NCBI GenBank assembly: GCA_013416795.1
Contig: RQSC01000535.1
Span: 1 to 21,596 of the forward strand
Direction: 5' to 3'
Length of the DNA stretch: 21,596 nucleotides
DNA from: Prasinococcaceae sp. CCMP 1430
Taxonomy: Eukaryota > Prasinodermophyta > Palmophyllophyceae > Prasinococcales > Prasinococcaceae
Under the pieces are notes generated by a model. It was not told where the DNA came from, made no database searches, and was given only the letters and a program-made list of their open reading frames with translations. Of this stretch, positions 1-8,320 are shown one piece after another. Position numbers and translations under genes: made by a program. Each line of letters begins with the position of its first letter. The first letter of the stretch is position 1.

Positions 1-506
1 GTGCTCTTCACCAAGCGCTCCGTGTGCGAGTCAGAGGTCCCGCCGCGCGCGATGGCGGCGCCCGCGCCGGCGGCCGCCGTCGACGTCGTCGACTGGGAGG
101 GCACGCCCACCGGCCAGGTGCAGCTGAGCCTGACCGTGCCCGAGGGGGGCACGGCCGAGCACGTCGTCCACCGCAAGCTGGTGCAGGAGCTCGCCAACCG
201 GCGGCAGGGTTCGGCGAACACCAAGACGCGCGCCGAGGTCTCGGGCGGCGGCAAGAAGCCCTTTGCGCAGAAGGGCACCGGCCGCGCGAGGCAGGGCTCG
301 AGCCGCACGCCGCTCAAGCCGGGCGGCGGCGTCTCCTTCGGCCCCAAGCCGCGCGACTTCTCGCTCAAGATGAACAAGAAGGAGAAGCGGCTCGCCATCG
401 CGGCCAGCCTGCAGAACGCCGCGCCGGACATGACCGTCGTCGAGGACTACGACGACAAGTTCGCCGACGGGCCCGCCACCAAGGAGTTCGCCAGCGCGCT
501 CAAGAG
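1..506 (+). CDS. RPL4: Plastid-type 50S ribosomal protein uL4, 5' part only
   Basis: The frame from the window edge encodes the N-terminal two thirds of a bacterial/plastid uL4, which binds 23S rRNA early in large-subunit assembly and lines the exit tunnel. Visible family signatures are HVVHRKLVQELANRRQGS, the basic loop KPFAQKGTGRARQGSSRTPL, GGGVSFGPKPRDFSLKMNKK and the helix after it. The match is closer to cyanobacterial/chloroplast L4 than to cytosolic uL4. An ATG lies at 52, but the alanine-rich stretch around it may be the end of a transit peptide whose beginning is outside the window, so the start is unknown. Coding similarity stops after ALKR at about 506, where AAGAG|GTGCGT reads as a phase-2 splice donor. 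The last ~60 residues of the family (the part beginning with the conserved WGL) are not found downstream. It is either a first exon with its remainder lost or misassembled, or a truncated copy. Confidence 0.75.
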
Positions 507-762
507 GTGCGTTTCGCGCGCGCGGGAGACGGGCGGGACGCGGCGCGCGCGCGCGCGCGCGGCGCCGGAAAAAAAAATGGGCCACAAAACCCCCGCGCGC
601 GACGCGTGGCGCGCGGGGGGGGCACGCGGGGAGAAGCGGCGCGCCCCGCGCGCCCCGCCCCCCCTGAGCTTGGACGTGGCGGGATGTTTGCACCTGCGGC
701 GACGCTCGCCGCCGCGGGGGAGGGGAGGGGGCGCCGAGGCGCCCGCGCCTCCACCCGACACC
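507..762 (+). other. Low-complexity spacer or intron between uL4 exon and NDUFS1
   Basis: The stretch starts with a donor-like GTGCGT and then holds an alternating GC tract (about 541-563), an A9 run (568-576), and several G and C runs. No frame shows uL4 or NDUFS1 similarity. The uL4 frame happens to stay open across it, which joins two unrelated proteins into one long ORF. No clear polypyrimidine tract or acceptor can be picked; AG at 721-722 is the only one I found that would keep phase with the donor. The composition is the kind in which assemblies break or misjoin. Confidence 0.5.
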
Positions 763-2901
763 ATGTCGTGCACCGTCGACGGCCGCGAAATCCATGTCGC
801 CAAGGGCAGCACGGTGCTGCAGGCGTGCGACGCGGCGGGCGTGGACATCCCGCGCTTCTGCTACCACCAGCGGCTGTCGATCGCGGGCAACTGCCGCATG
901 TGCCTGGTGGAGGTCGAGAAAGCCCCCAAGCCCGTCGCGTCGTGCGCGATGCCGCTTGCGCCGGGCATGAACATCAAGACGGACACACCACTCGTCAAGA
1001 AGGCTCGCGAGGGCGTCATGGAGTTCCTGCTGGCGAACCACCCGTTGGACTGCCCGATCTGCGATCAGGGCGGCGAGTGCGACCTGCAGGACCAGAGTAT
1101 GATGTTTGGCTCCGACCGCTCGCGCTTCACGGAGGCCAAGCGCGGTGTCGAGGACAAGAATCTCGGCCCGCTCGTCAAGACGGTCATGACGCGCTGCATC
1201 CACTGCACGCGCTGCGTGCGCTTCGCGACCGAGGTCGCCGGCGTGCCGGAGCTTGGCACGCTCGCGCGTGGCCGCGAGTCGGAGATCGGAACCTACGTCG
1301 AGCGCCTCTTCGACTCCGAGCTGTCGGGCAACGTGATCGACCTTTGCCCCGTCGGTGCTCTGACGTCCAAGCCGTACGCGTTCACCGCGCGCAGCTGGGA
1401 GCTCAAGGCTACCGAGAGCATCGACACCAGCGACGCGCTTGGCGCGCACGTGCGCGTCGACTCGCGCGGTACCGAGGTGATGCGCGTGGTGCCCCGCCTC
1501 AACGAGGACATCAATGAGGAGTGGATCACCGACCGTGCGCGCTTCTCGTACGATGGCCTCAAGCGCCAGCGCCTCGACCAGCCGTACGTGCGCAAGGGAG
1601 GTGTGCTGCAGCCGGCGAGCTGGCCGGAGGCGCTGGGGGCCGCGGCGGCCGCAGCCAACAAGAGTGCCGAGCATGACGGCCTCAGCACAGTGGTGGGCTC
1701 GCAAGCCGACGCTGAGAGCATGACCGCCCTGAAGGACATGATGGCCTCGCTTGGGTGCAGCCGCTTCGCGTTCGAGGGCGACAATCTGAGTGACGCCGAT
1801 CTGCGCTCGGCCTACACGTACAACTCGGGCGTGGCCGCCACAAACGACGCCGACGCCGTCCTGTACGTCGGCTGCGACCCCCGCAAGGAAGCGCCCATCG
1901 TCAGCCTTTATGTCCAGCGCGGCGTGAAGGGCACGACCTGCCAGGCGGCCAACATCGGCGAGGCCCTCGACCTGCAGTACGACTGCGAGCACCTGGGCGA
2001 GACCGTGGCCGAGCTCGAGAAGATGCTCAAGAAGGGCGGCAGCGCCTTCGGCGAGGCGCTCAGGGGCGCGGAGCGCCCACAGATCATTGTTGGCTCGGGC
2101 GTGTTCAAGCGCGCCGACTCGGAGGCGGTCATGAACCTCGTGCAGCGCGTGGCCGAAAAGACTGGCGTGGTGAACGCCCAGACCGGATACAACGGGCTCA
2201 ACGTGCTTCACGCCGCCGCGGCGCGCACCGCAGCTCTCGATCTTGGCCTGGTGAATGGCCCCGGCGTTGACGAGAGCGCCGCGCCCACCTTCGTGTACCT
2301 GCTTGGCGCAGACGACTTCTCGGCCGCGCAGGTGCCCGAAGGTGCCTTCGTCGTGTACCAAGGCTCGCACGGCGATGCCGGTGCGAGCCGTGCAGACGTC
2401 GTGCTTCCGGGCTGCGCCTCGACCGAGAAGGCGGCCACCTACGTCAATACCGAGGGCCGTGTGCAGCGCACGCGCCCGGCGGCACCACTGGTGGGCGATG
2501 CTCGTGAGGACTGGACAATTGTACGTGCCCTCTCTGAGGTAGCTGGCTCGCCCATCCCACACGACGACGTGCACTCGCTTCGCGCGCGCATGGCGGACAT
2601 ATCTCCTACTTTTGACAACCTGGATGTGCTTGAGGAGGGCAAGACATGGATCACCCCCAAGGCTAAGGGCACGGTAGACAGTGCCACGCCGCTGGCGTCG
2701 GGCGTGGAGAACTTCTACCAGACAGACGCTGTGTCGCGCGCCAGCTCAACCATGGCGCGCGCTCGCGCGATGAAGGCGGGCATCACGCCCAGGGCTGGGC
2801 TCAGCGTGGCCGAGGCATCCAAGTGGGACGCCGCGCTCGGGCGCGCCAAGCAGGATCGCATCAAGGAGGCGTCTAACCCGGTCAACACACAAGCGGCGTG
2901 A
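763..2901 (+). CDS. NDUFS1: NADH:ubiquinone oxidoreductase 75-kDa subunit (complex I, NuoG/Nad11 family)
   Basis: The product carries electrons through iron-sulfur clusters in the peripheral arm of mitochondrial complex I. From ATG 763 it is 712 residues, close to the animal and plant length once the presequence is removed. The N-terminal ferredoxin-like domain has C33, C44, C47 and C61 for the 2Fe-2S cluster N1b. H93, C97, C100 and C106 fit cluster N5, and C145, C148, C151 and C195 fit cluster N4. Motifs RFCYHQRLSIAGNCRMCLVE and FLLANHPLDCPICDQGGECD are textbook. The rest is the molybdopterin-oxidoreductase-like domain, which has no cofactor in this subunit. Translation from 763 starts directly at the ferredoxin domain, so a mitochondrial targeting presequence is missing; it may sit in an unseen upstream exon. 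No intron is needed between 763 and the TGA at 2899-2901. The gene converges on the MFS gene with about 100 bp between stops. Confidence 0.95.
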   Translation: MSCTVDGREIHVAKGSTVLQACDAAGVDIPRFCYHQRLSIAGNCRMCLVEVEKAPKPVASCAMPLAPGMNIKTDTPLVKKAREGVMEFLLANHPLDCPICDQGGECDLQDQSMMFGSDRSRFTEAKRGVEDKNLGPLVKTVMTRCIHCTRCVRFATEVAGVPELGTLARGRESEIGTYVERLFDSELSGNVIDLCPVGALTSKPYAFTARSWELKATESIDTSDALGAHVRVDSRGTEVMRVVPRLNEDINEEWITDRARFSYDGLKRQRLDQPYVRKGGVLQPASWPEALGAAAAAANKSAEHDGLSTVVGSQADAESMTALKDMMASLGCSRFAFEGDNLSDADLRSAYTYNSGVAATNDADAVLYVGCDPRKEAPIVSLYVQRGVKGTTCQAANIGEALDLQYDCEHLGETVAELEKMLKKGGSAFGEALRGAERPQIIVGSGVFKRADSEAVMNLVQRVAEKTGVVNAQTGYNGLNVLHAAAARTAALDLGLVNGPGVDESAAPTFVYLLGADDFSAAQVPEGAFVVYQGSHGDAGASRADVVLPGCASTEKAATYVNTEGRVQRTRPAAPLVGDAREDWTIVRALSEVAGSPIPHDDVHSLRARMADISPTFDNLDVLEEGKTWITPKAKGTVDSATPLASGVENFYQTDAVSRASSTMARARAMKAGITPRAGLSVAEASKWDAALGRAKQDRIKEASNPVNTQAA

Positions 2902-3001
2902 GAACAGCGAGTTCGATCGGGTAAATATTTTGTGACATTTTTCATCGCTGTTGTTGAGGCTTGCGTGAGCCGCCGACCGCGCCAGCTACAGCAGTCTACT
3001 G

Positions 3002-4670
3002 TCACAGTCTACTCGCACCCTTGCTTGGGGTGGTGTTCTCGGGCTGGGCGTCGGCGGCGGTGCGCGTGATCTTCTCCAGCGCTGTCATGCAGTACCAGCT
3101 CACGAGCATCATCACCACGGTGAGCATGAACATACCTGCGATGGGGAAGATCGAGGCATTGTAGAGGACCACACACACGAACAGATTCAGGGGTACGCGG
3201 AAGAGGTTGATGATGGTGGACCGAACGTCCTCTGGCACGTACTTGGAGCGCAGAGTCATGAGCGACGGCCAGAAGATTCCGACACAGCACTGCACCAGCG
3301 CGTGCGTGTGCGTGCGCGCGCGCGCATGCGTGTGTTGTGCGCGTGACGTGTCGATCGACCCTTTTGTCAGGTACAACGGGTGGCAAACAAAGCGCGCACA
3401 TGCACAAGGGCAGACGAGGCATGGCCTCCACGGCCAGTCCACGCGCACCTCGAAACAGAGAAACGCCATCAGCTTGATCTTGCCGCCAATCGGCAGGTTG
3501 CCACCTGGTTTGCCCCCGTCAGAGCTCGTGACAACGGGCACGAACAGGCAGAGCGCGGCCACGCCCATCACTGTGCGCATGTACGCCTCGACGCGCCTGC
3601 CTTGCGTCGCCATGAGCTTGTTGGCCAGCGCGGACCCGACCATCGAGCACGCCATCATCACCGCGAATATGAACCCATGCGGGATGTCCTCGTCGTTTGG
3701 CGACAGCGCTGGCGTCCAAAGGAACACGAAGGTGTACATGGCACCCTCAAAGCAGCTCTGGATGGCCCCTAGCAGGAGGACGCGGCGATCGGAGCGGATC
3801 GCACCGATCGCCACCTTGTACTGCTCCGCGATGTTCTGCTCGCTGACGTCGCCGAAGTTTTCCGCCCACTTGTAATAGATGATGGCCGCCCCTATGGCAA
3901 GCACGACAATCGCAGCGTCAAAAGGCGCCACTGGGCCCTGCTGCGCGGTGTACACGAGCGTGTTGGCGACCAGCCCGCTCAGGATGGCCACGAGGCCGTT
4001 GCCGAAGAAGACGGCCTTCGAGAACGTGCCACCCAGCCACTCAGCGGGGAAGTTGCGCTTGCCGTGCTCCGCCACCACCCACGCCTCGAACGCGCTGAAC
4101 AGAAGGCTCGTCGCAATACCTCCGAAGAACCTACCGAGCATCAGCACCGGGTAGCTGGGGGAGTGCTTGGTGATGCAACTGCAGATGTACGTCGCGCAGT
4201 AGAGCAGCGCCGCCTTCTTACGGCCGTACTTGTCGGCGAGAGAGCCGACGACCGTACCGAAGAGCAGCGAGGCACCAAACCCTGCGATGAAGAGCTTGCC
4301 GATGTCCCCGACGCCATAACCTTCGCCGGGGCCGCGCAGCGGGGCGTGGGCGCGTGTCAACAGGCGGCACGCGCGACCGTGGCGGTGCGGCAGGGAGCGG
4401 ACAGGGCGTGGCGCTCCCCGTTCGCGCCGCGGCGGCGCGGCCCGCTGCGCCGCGCCCGCAATAACACGCACCGTAGTGCGAGTACAGGGCGTACACGTAC
4501 GGCCCCTGCAGCCAGTCACCCGCCATCATGAGCGAGTACACCAGGAGGTAGTTGGAGCGGAAGGCCATGAACTCCTTGCTCATGCCGACGGTCCCCTTCG
4601 GCGCGCTGAGGTCCAGCGAGACGGCACCGCCGCCCGCGAGGAGCAGCAGCAGCCAGTAGAAGCCCTCCAT
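3002..4670 (-). CDS. MOT2: MFSD5/MOT2-type major facilitator (molybdate-anion transporter family), three exons
   Basis: Exons on the minus strand are 4670-4472, 4320-3449 and 3289-3002, giving 452 residues, close to the roughly 460 of plant homologues. Family signatures are the NYLLVYSLMMAGDWLQGPY block (residues 40-58), MFS motif A GSLADKYGRK (92-101), CITKHSPSYPVLMLGRFFGG, TFVFLWTPALSPNDEDIPHG and GIFWPSLMTLRSKYVPEDVR near the C-terminus. About 12 membrane spans are expected from the family. Chlamydomonas MOT2 in this family takes up molybdate; transport specificity here is inferred. Both splice pairs are GT..AG and restore family spacing: HYG|YGVGDIGKL and FE|CCVGIFW. I chose ATG 4670 (MEGFYW) because plant proteins start at the same place; an in-frame ATG at 4739 would add 23 residues. 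Exons 2 and 3 read through intron 2 without a stop. Confidence 0.85.
3290..3448 (-). other. Intron 2 of the MFS gene (in-frame, stop-free)
   Basis: 159 nt, donor GAG|GTGCGC at 3448-3447 and acceptor TGCAG| at 3291-3290, phase 0. It contains a CA/GT and GC dinucleotide tract at about 3300-3335. Its length is a multiple of three and it holds no stop in the gene's frame, so retention would insert 53 residues with CACARFVC and a His/Thr/Ala/Arg-rich run into a conserved membrane region. The family alignment closes when it is removed. Confidence 0.75.
4321..4471 (-). other. Intron 1 of the MFS gene
   Basis: 151 nt, donor G|GTGCGT at 4471-4470 and acceptor GAAG| at 4322-4321, phase 1. Removing it joins SHYG to YGVGDIGKLFIAGFG, which matches the plant family without a gap. 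A TTGAC about 35 nt before the acceptor could be the branch site. The donor hexamer is the same as that at the end of the uL4 exon (506/507). Confidence 0.75.
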
Positions 4671-5268
4671 GGCTGCGCGCGCCCCGTTGTTGGGCGGGTG
4701 GAGGGCGAACGCCGGGGGGGCGGAGGGGGGCACGGCCACGCCCTCGTGGCCCAGCCTCGTGCCCGCGCCCGCGGCGCGCGGGGTCTGGGCACAGCGGCGC
4801 CAGTCGGCAGATGATTGGGGCGCGATCGATCCGCCGGCCGGTGCCGCTTGATTTGAATGTCATCATCACAATCTGCATCAAGGCCGCGCCGAAGGTTTGG
4901 TTGAACGTGAGGCCATACCTACCCACACAACGTCAGTATCGATCGATGATGGGCCGGTCCGTGGCCCTCCGGAAAGCCGCGCAGACAGACCGGGTCTGAA
5001 TCAGGCGTGACCCCATTCGTCCGCAGACAGATGCCCCGTGGTCGCGAATCTGACCAGGATTCCGAGGGTAAAGGACCGCCCACCGTCGGGTTCCCCGCGC
5101 GCTCGCCGGGTCTGGTCGGGGTCTCGTACTGGACGAGTTGCGCTGGCGGTGGGGAGGGTGAGTCTGCCGCACCTGTCGCCAGCGATGGGGCAGCCACAGC
5201 TCGCACCTGTGCGGCGCTGGTGGGTGGGTGGGTGGGTGGGTGGGTGGGGTGGGGTGGGGGGGGGGGGC
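4671..5268. other. Divergent intergenic region (MFS and sulfotransferase-GT promoters)
   Basis: About 600 bp between two divergently oriented starts, so both promoters should lie here. I see no TATA box. AGACCGGGTCTG (4987-4998), an inverted repeat around one base, recurs at 9459-9470. A minus-strand open frame (4926-4516) and a plus-strand extension of the downstream ORF from 5038 cross it, but neither shows a recognisable domain, and both run into low-complexity sequence. Confidence 0.5.
5219..5267 (+). repeat. GGTG-repeat / G12 tract abutting a start codon
   Basis: A 49-nt purine-skewed tract of about seven GGTG-type units, two GGGGT units and a run of twelve G (5256-5267) ends one base before ATG 5269. 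Four or more G-triplets with single-base loops satisfy the usual intramolecular G-quadruplex pattern. In the frame of the gene it would code only Gly, Val and Trp, so I take it as leader rather than protein. Confidence 0.7.
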
Positions 5269-7746
5269 ATGGTGGTGGCATCGCGCGCCGCGGCGGACGC
5301 TGCGCTCGCCGTGGTGGCAATTGCGCTCGTTGCCGTCATCACGGCCACACACAGCCCCGCCGCCGCCGAGCGCGCAGTAGTAGCGGACGCGAGATCGGCC
5401 CGCGAGGCGTTTCCGTATGGGTTCCTGCACGTTCCGAAGACGGGCGGCACCAGCGTGAAAGCGAGCTTCGGTGCGGCGGGGGTCCAGCTTCCCGGTGGCC
5501 GCCAAGGCCCGTTCCCGCTCGATTCGCTGGACGTGCGCTACGAGGCGTGCTCAGCGTGGCATCGGCCCCCCGCCGAAGTCGCTGAGCGGCGAGGGGGGCA
5601 GCTGGCCGACGAGACATTCGCAGTCGTTCGCCACCCTTACGACCGCATGCTAAGCGAGTGGCGCTGGACGCACGCACTGCTTCCACTTTTCTACGAGCAC
5701 GCCGAGGCGGCGGTGCGCGGCGAGGTGTGCCCTGAGCTCGCCAATTCGACAGGCAGGGCTGTGCCTCAGCCACCGTCACACCAGGGGTGGCCGCCGACGG
5801 ACGAGGCGGCGCGCAGGGGACGGCCCCGTTCGATGGAAACGGCTGCATTGCGATTCGTAGCGCCGCAGTCCAAGCTGAGTGCGGGCTACAGCAGCTGCGC
5901 GCAAGGTGAGAAGGGCCCATGCAAGATAGCGCGGGCCATTCCGACTAGTCGAGAGAGCGAGTGGGCGCGAGCGGCGTGCAACTGCGGCTCCTTCCGGCGA
6001 TGGGCGCAGTGCGCTGTCGAGATTGCCACCAGTCGCTTCGAGCAGCTCGAGGACTGCCACTTTTTGCCGCAGTGGCGCATTGCGCGCCACGCCACGCGCG
6101 TACATCGCCTCGAAGACGGGCTCGATGCCATGTTCAGGGACGAGGTGTCACGGGCGGTGATGAGCGGGTGGAACCCGGGGCGCGGCGTGGTCGCACGTGA
6201 TGCCAATGCGTCGACAGTTGCAGTCGTCACGGCGACGCAGCGACGTCTCATATGTCCCGCGGGGAACGACGTGGGGAGGCACTGTTTCGATCAGGCCACA
6301 TACGCCGCGGTGCACCGCCTCTTTGCGGACGACTTTGTTCACCTCGGGTACGAGGCGCACAGCCTCGACGGATTCCCCCCCACGGCCGCGGCGGAAGTGA
6401 AGGTGTCAGAGGACGCGGGGACCCTCCGCAAGCCAAGTACGGGCAGAGTAACGGCCAGGCCAAAATGGGATGACACCACAGAGCGCGAGGCGCGCGGGGC
6501 GTCGTACACCAAGGTCCTCGATGATACGGCGGAAGTGAAGGTGTCGGAGGACGCGGGGACCTTCCGCAAGCCAAGTACGGGCAGAGTACCGGCCAGGCCA
6601 AAATGGGATGACACCACAGAGCGCGAGGCGCGCGGGGCGTCGTACACCAAGGTCCTCGATGATCTCGAGAAGAGCTACGGCAGCAAAGCTACTGGCTCGG
6701 CCTTTCCAACAGCTGGCAGCATGACCACCGCAACCGCCCGCGCGGGCATTCTCGCTGAGGCCTGCCGCTCGAACGGTCAGTCGGGGGAGGCGTGGCTAAG
6801 CGACCATCGTGCGCAGGCGCGCGCGAGAGAGCATCCTCACGGGTCTGCGGACGGGGTGCAACTGGTGGCATTCTCGCTCGGGGTCCAGTCCGACGCGCTG
6901 CTGGGCGTGCTTTTGGCGTCCGCGGCGACGCAGGGCTTCCGCCCTGTCGACGTCGTCCGGCCCGCCGGCACCCGCTGGGAAGGTTTCATCCCGACCAAAA
7001 TTGTGACACTGCAGGCACATTTTGCGGCTATCGCCAGGGCAAGCCCAGAGGGGGAAGGGGTGCTGTACGCAGTGACAGATGTCGACGCTGTAGTACAGAG
7101 CGGGCCCGAAAGGCTGGAAGCGGCGTACAGAGCATTGGCTGCGCTCGCTCCGAGCGGGCGGGAGGGACCGTGCAGCGACGGCCTGCTGGTGATGGGGTCT
7201 GAGTCTCAGTGCTTCACTAATACGTGTCGAGGTGCTTGGGTGCCACCGGTCACCGACTCACGAGGCCGCTTGAGGTATGTCAACGGGGGCTTCTTGATGG
7301 GCAACGCAAAGGCGTTGGCTGGCTATTACGAGGCGATCATAGCCGAAAGCAAGCGGCGTGGTGTGAAGGCGCGTTCTGGGGATGACCAGTTGGTGGGCTA
7401 TGGTCTGGTCGGGCCCAGATCGCAGCTGCTCTCGAGCGACGCCCCGGCCGTGCGTGCGGTGAAGCATCCGCGCGCCAAGATATGCGCCGTGCTCGACGCC
7501 GACTCGACCACGGCCTTCACCATGACGGCCAAAGAGACCGGTGACAGGGACATCGCCGTCTTCAACGAGCCGGCCGGCTTCACACTGGCGCCGCTGGGGC
7601 AAGCGCCTGAGCAACGCCCGGTCATTTTGCACGTCCCAAATTTGAGAAGCCCCGCAAGGCGCCAATTCTACTGCAACGTGGCGTTCGACTGGCTCAACGT
7701 GTCGCTCACAGGCGCCGAGGCGCTCGCGACCGCCGCCGAGGCGTGA
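5269..7746 (+). CDS. Type II membrane sulfotransferase fused to a PLOD-like glycosyltransferase domain
   Basis: 825 residues from ATG 5269. Residues 11-26 form a single hydrophobic segment, as in Golgi type II enzymes. GFLHVPKTGGTS (51-62) is the 5'-phosphosulfate loop of PAPS-dependent carbohydrate sulfotransferases. FAVVRHPYDRMLSEW (117-131) is the 3'-phosphate site with R121 and S129, and CSAWHRPP (94-101) lies between them. After a 46-residue tandem repeat (about 375-465), a second domain (about 525-815) resembles the glycosyltransferase part of procollagen lysyl hydroxylases: metal-binding-like D604-V-D606, RYVNGGFLMG from 669, and GDDQLV around 704-709. Expected activities are transfer of sulfate to a glycan hydroxyl and of a sugar from a nucleotide sugar in the secretory pathway; substrates cannot be told. 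The ATG was chosen because the upstream frame is a G-rich repeat. The sulfotransferase call is firm. The GT call rests on motif order. Confidence 0.75.
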   Translation: MVVASRAAADAALAVVAIALVAVITATHSPAAAERAVVADARSAREAFPYGFLHVPKTGGTSVKASFGAAGVQLPGGRQGPFPLDSLDVRYEACSAWHRPPAEVAERRGGQLADETFAVVRHPYDRMLSEWRWTHALLPLFYEHAEAAVRGEVCPELANSTGRAVPQPPSHQGWPPTDEAARRGRPRSMETAALRFVAPQSKLSAGYSSCAQGEKGPCKIARAIPTSRESEWARAACNCGSFRRWAQCAVEIATSRFEQLEDCHFLPQWRIARHATRVHRLEDGLDAMFRDEVSRAVMSGWNPGRGVVARDANASTVAVVTATQRRLICPAGNDVGRHCFDQATYAAVHRLFADDFVHLGYEAHSLDGFPPTAAAEVKVSEDAGTLRKPSTGRVTARPKWDDTTEREARGASYTKVLDDTAEVKVSEDAGTFRKPSTGRVPARPKWDDTTEREARGASYTKVLDDLEKSYGSKATGSAFPTAGSMTTATARAGILAEACRSNGQSGEAWLSDHRAQARAREHPHGSADGVQLVAFSLGVQSDALLGVLLASAATQGFRPVDVVRPAGTRWEGFIPTKIVTLQAHFAAIARASPEGEGVLYAVTDVDAVVQSGPERLEAAYRALAALAPSGREGPCSDGLLVMGSESQCFTNTCRGAWVPPVTDSRGRLRYVNGGFLMGNAKALAGYYEAIIAESKRRGVKARSGDDQLVGYGLVGPRSQLLSSDAPAVRAVKHPRAKICAVLDADSTTAFTMTAKETGDRDIAVFNEPAGFTLAPLGQAPEQRPVILHVPNLRSPARRQFYCNVAFDWLNVSLTGAEALATAAEA
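6391..6666 (+). repeat. 138-bp tandem duplication in the linker (2 copies)
   Basis: Copies at 6391-6528 and 6529-6666 encode 46 residues each (AEVKVSEDAGT ... SYTKVLDD). Over the 135 aligned bases they differ at three positions (A/G synonymous, then Leu/Phe and Thr/Pro changes). The frame is kept. The unit is hydrophilic and charged, consistent with a spacer between the two enzyme domains. Such low divergence means a recent duplication. Confidence 0.95.
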
Positions 7747-8320
7747 GGGCGCGTGGGCGGCGCCGAGGGCGTCTGCGGTCGGCTCGGGAGTGCACTGCAC
7801 ACGTAACATAGTACTAGTCACTAGTCTAATGTTTGTGAGGATGAACGCTCTCCCTCTAGTAGCTAGAGAGTGCCTCCCGACTTCGACTGATGACCCTGCT
7901 TTTGCTGTCGTTGCTTAGCACCAGTTGGTGGCCTTCCCGGACACGAGGAAGGCTTCGAAGCCTTCGATCCAAATTCCTCGCCGGGTGTGCGCGCGGCCGG
8001 GGGAACCGGAACCCGCGGGCATGCATTTCGCGACGTGCAGCAATGCAGTCTCTCGAACGAAAGCATTGAAAACGCGCGTCAGAAATTTCGAGAGAGCGCA
8101 TCTCGCAGCCGCCCCGCCCGCGCGCCCCACTGGCGAGCTGCGCGCGAGCGCAAGCTGGGTTGGTTGGACGCGCCGCGTCACGCGAGCGCCTCGGCGCGGT
8201 GCAGGCCGGCCACAGCGGGTGCGACGCGCGCGCGCGCGCGCGCACAATGAGCGGAGGCGCGGGCGCGATGCGGAGGCGCCGCGGCAGTGTGTGGCGGCGA
8301 GCACGCCGCAGAAGCTGTCG
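7747..8320. other. Intergenic region between the two sulfotransferase genes
   Basis: The first ~170 bp are AT-richer, with the near-repeat TAGTACTAGTCACTAGTC (7808-7825) and the hairpin CTCTAG-TAG-CTAGAG (7854-7868). CGTAAC near 7802 is the nearest thing to a polyadenylation signal. A perfect 18-bp palindrome lies at 7948-7965. From about 7980 the sequence is GC-rich leader, with an alternating CG tract at 8225-8243. Upstream ATGs at 8247 and 8268 are out of frame with the next gene. The next gene's frame is open from 7925, but the added residues are arginine-rich and show no domain. Confidence 0.5.
7948..7965. repeat. Perfect 18-bp palindrome
   Basis: GAAGGCTTCGAAGCCTTC equals its own reverse complement. 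It sits about 200 bp after the stop of the fusion gene and about 360 bp before the next start. It could be a dimeric protein-binding site or chance; nothing else marks it. Confidence 0.6.

Noticed and set aside
31-2574. 847-codon minus-strand ORF opposite uL4/NDUFS1
   Set aside because: It is the antisense of strongly conserved NDUFS1 codons, kept open by high GC; its residues are His/Arg/Val-rich without domains.
2905-2930. B-box-like AGTTCGATCGG after NDUFS1
   Set aside because: No A box or acceptor stem can be built, since the upstream bases are coding NDUFS1.
4516-4926. Minus-strand frame MGRYGLTFNQTFGAALMQIV...
   Set aside because: The first ~30 residues look protein-like, but the frame runs on into Pro/Arg-rich shadow of the MFS leader and first exon. 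No splice joining it to the MFS frame could be supported.
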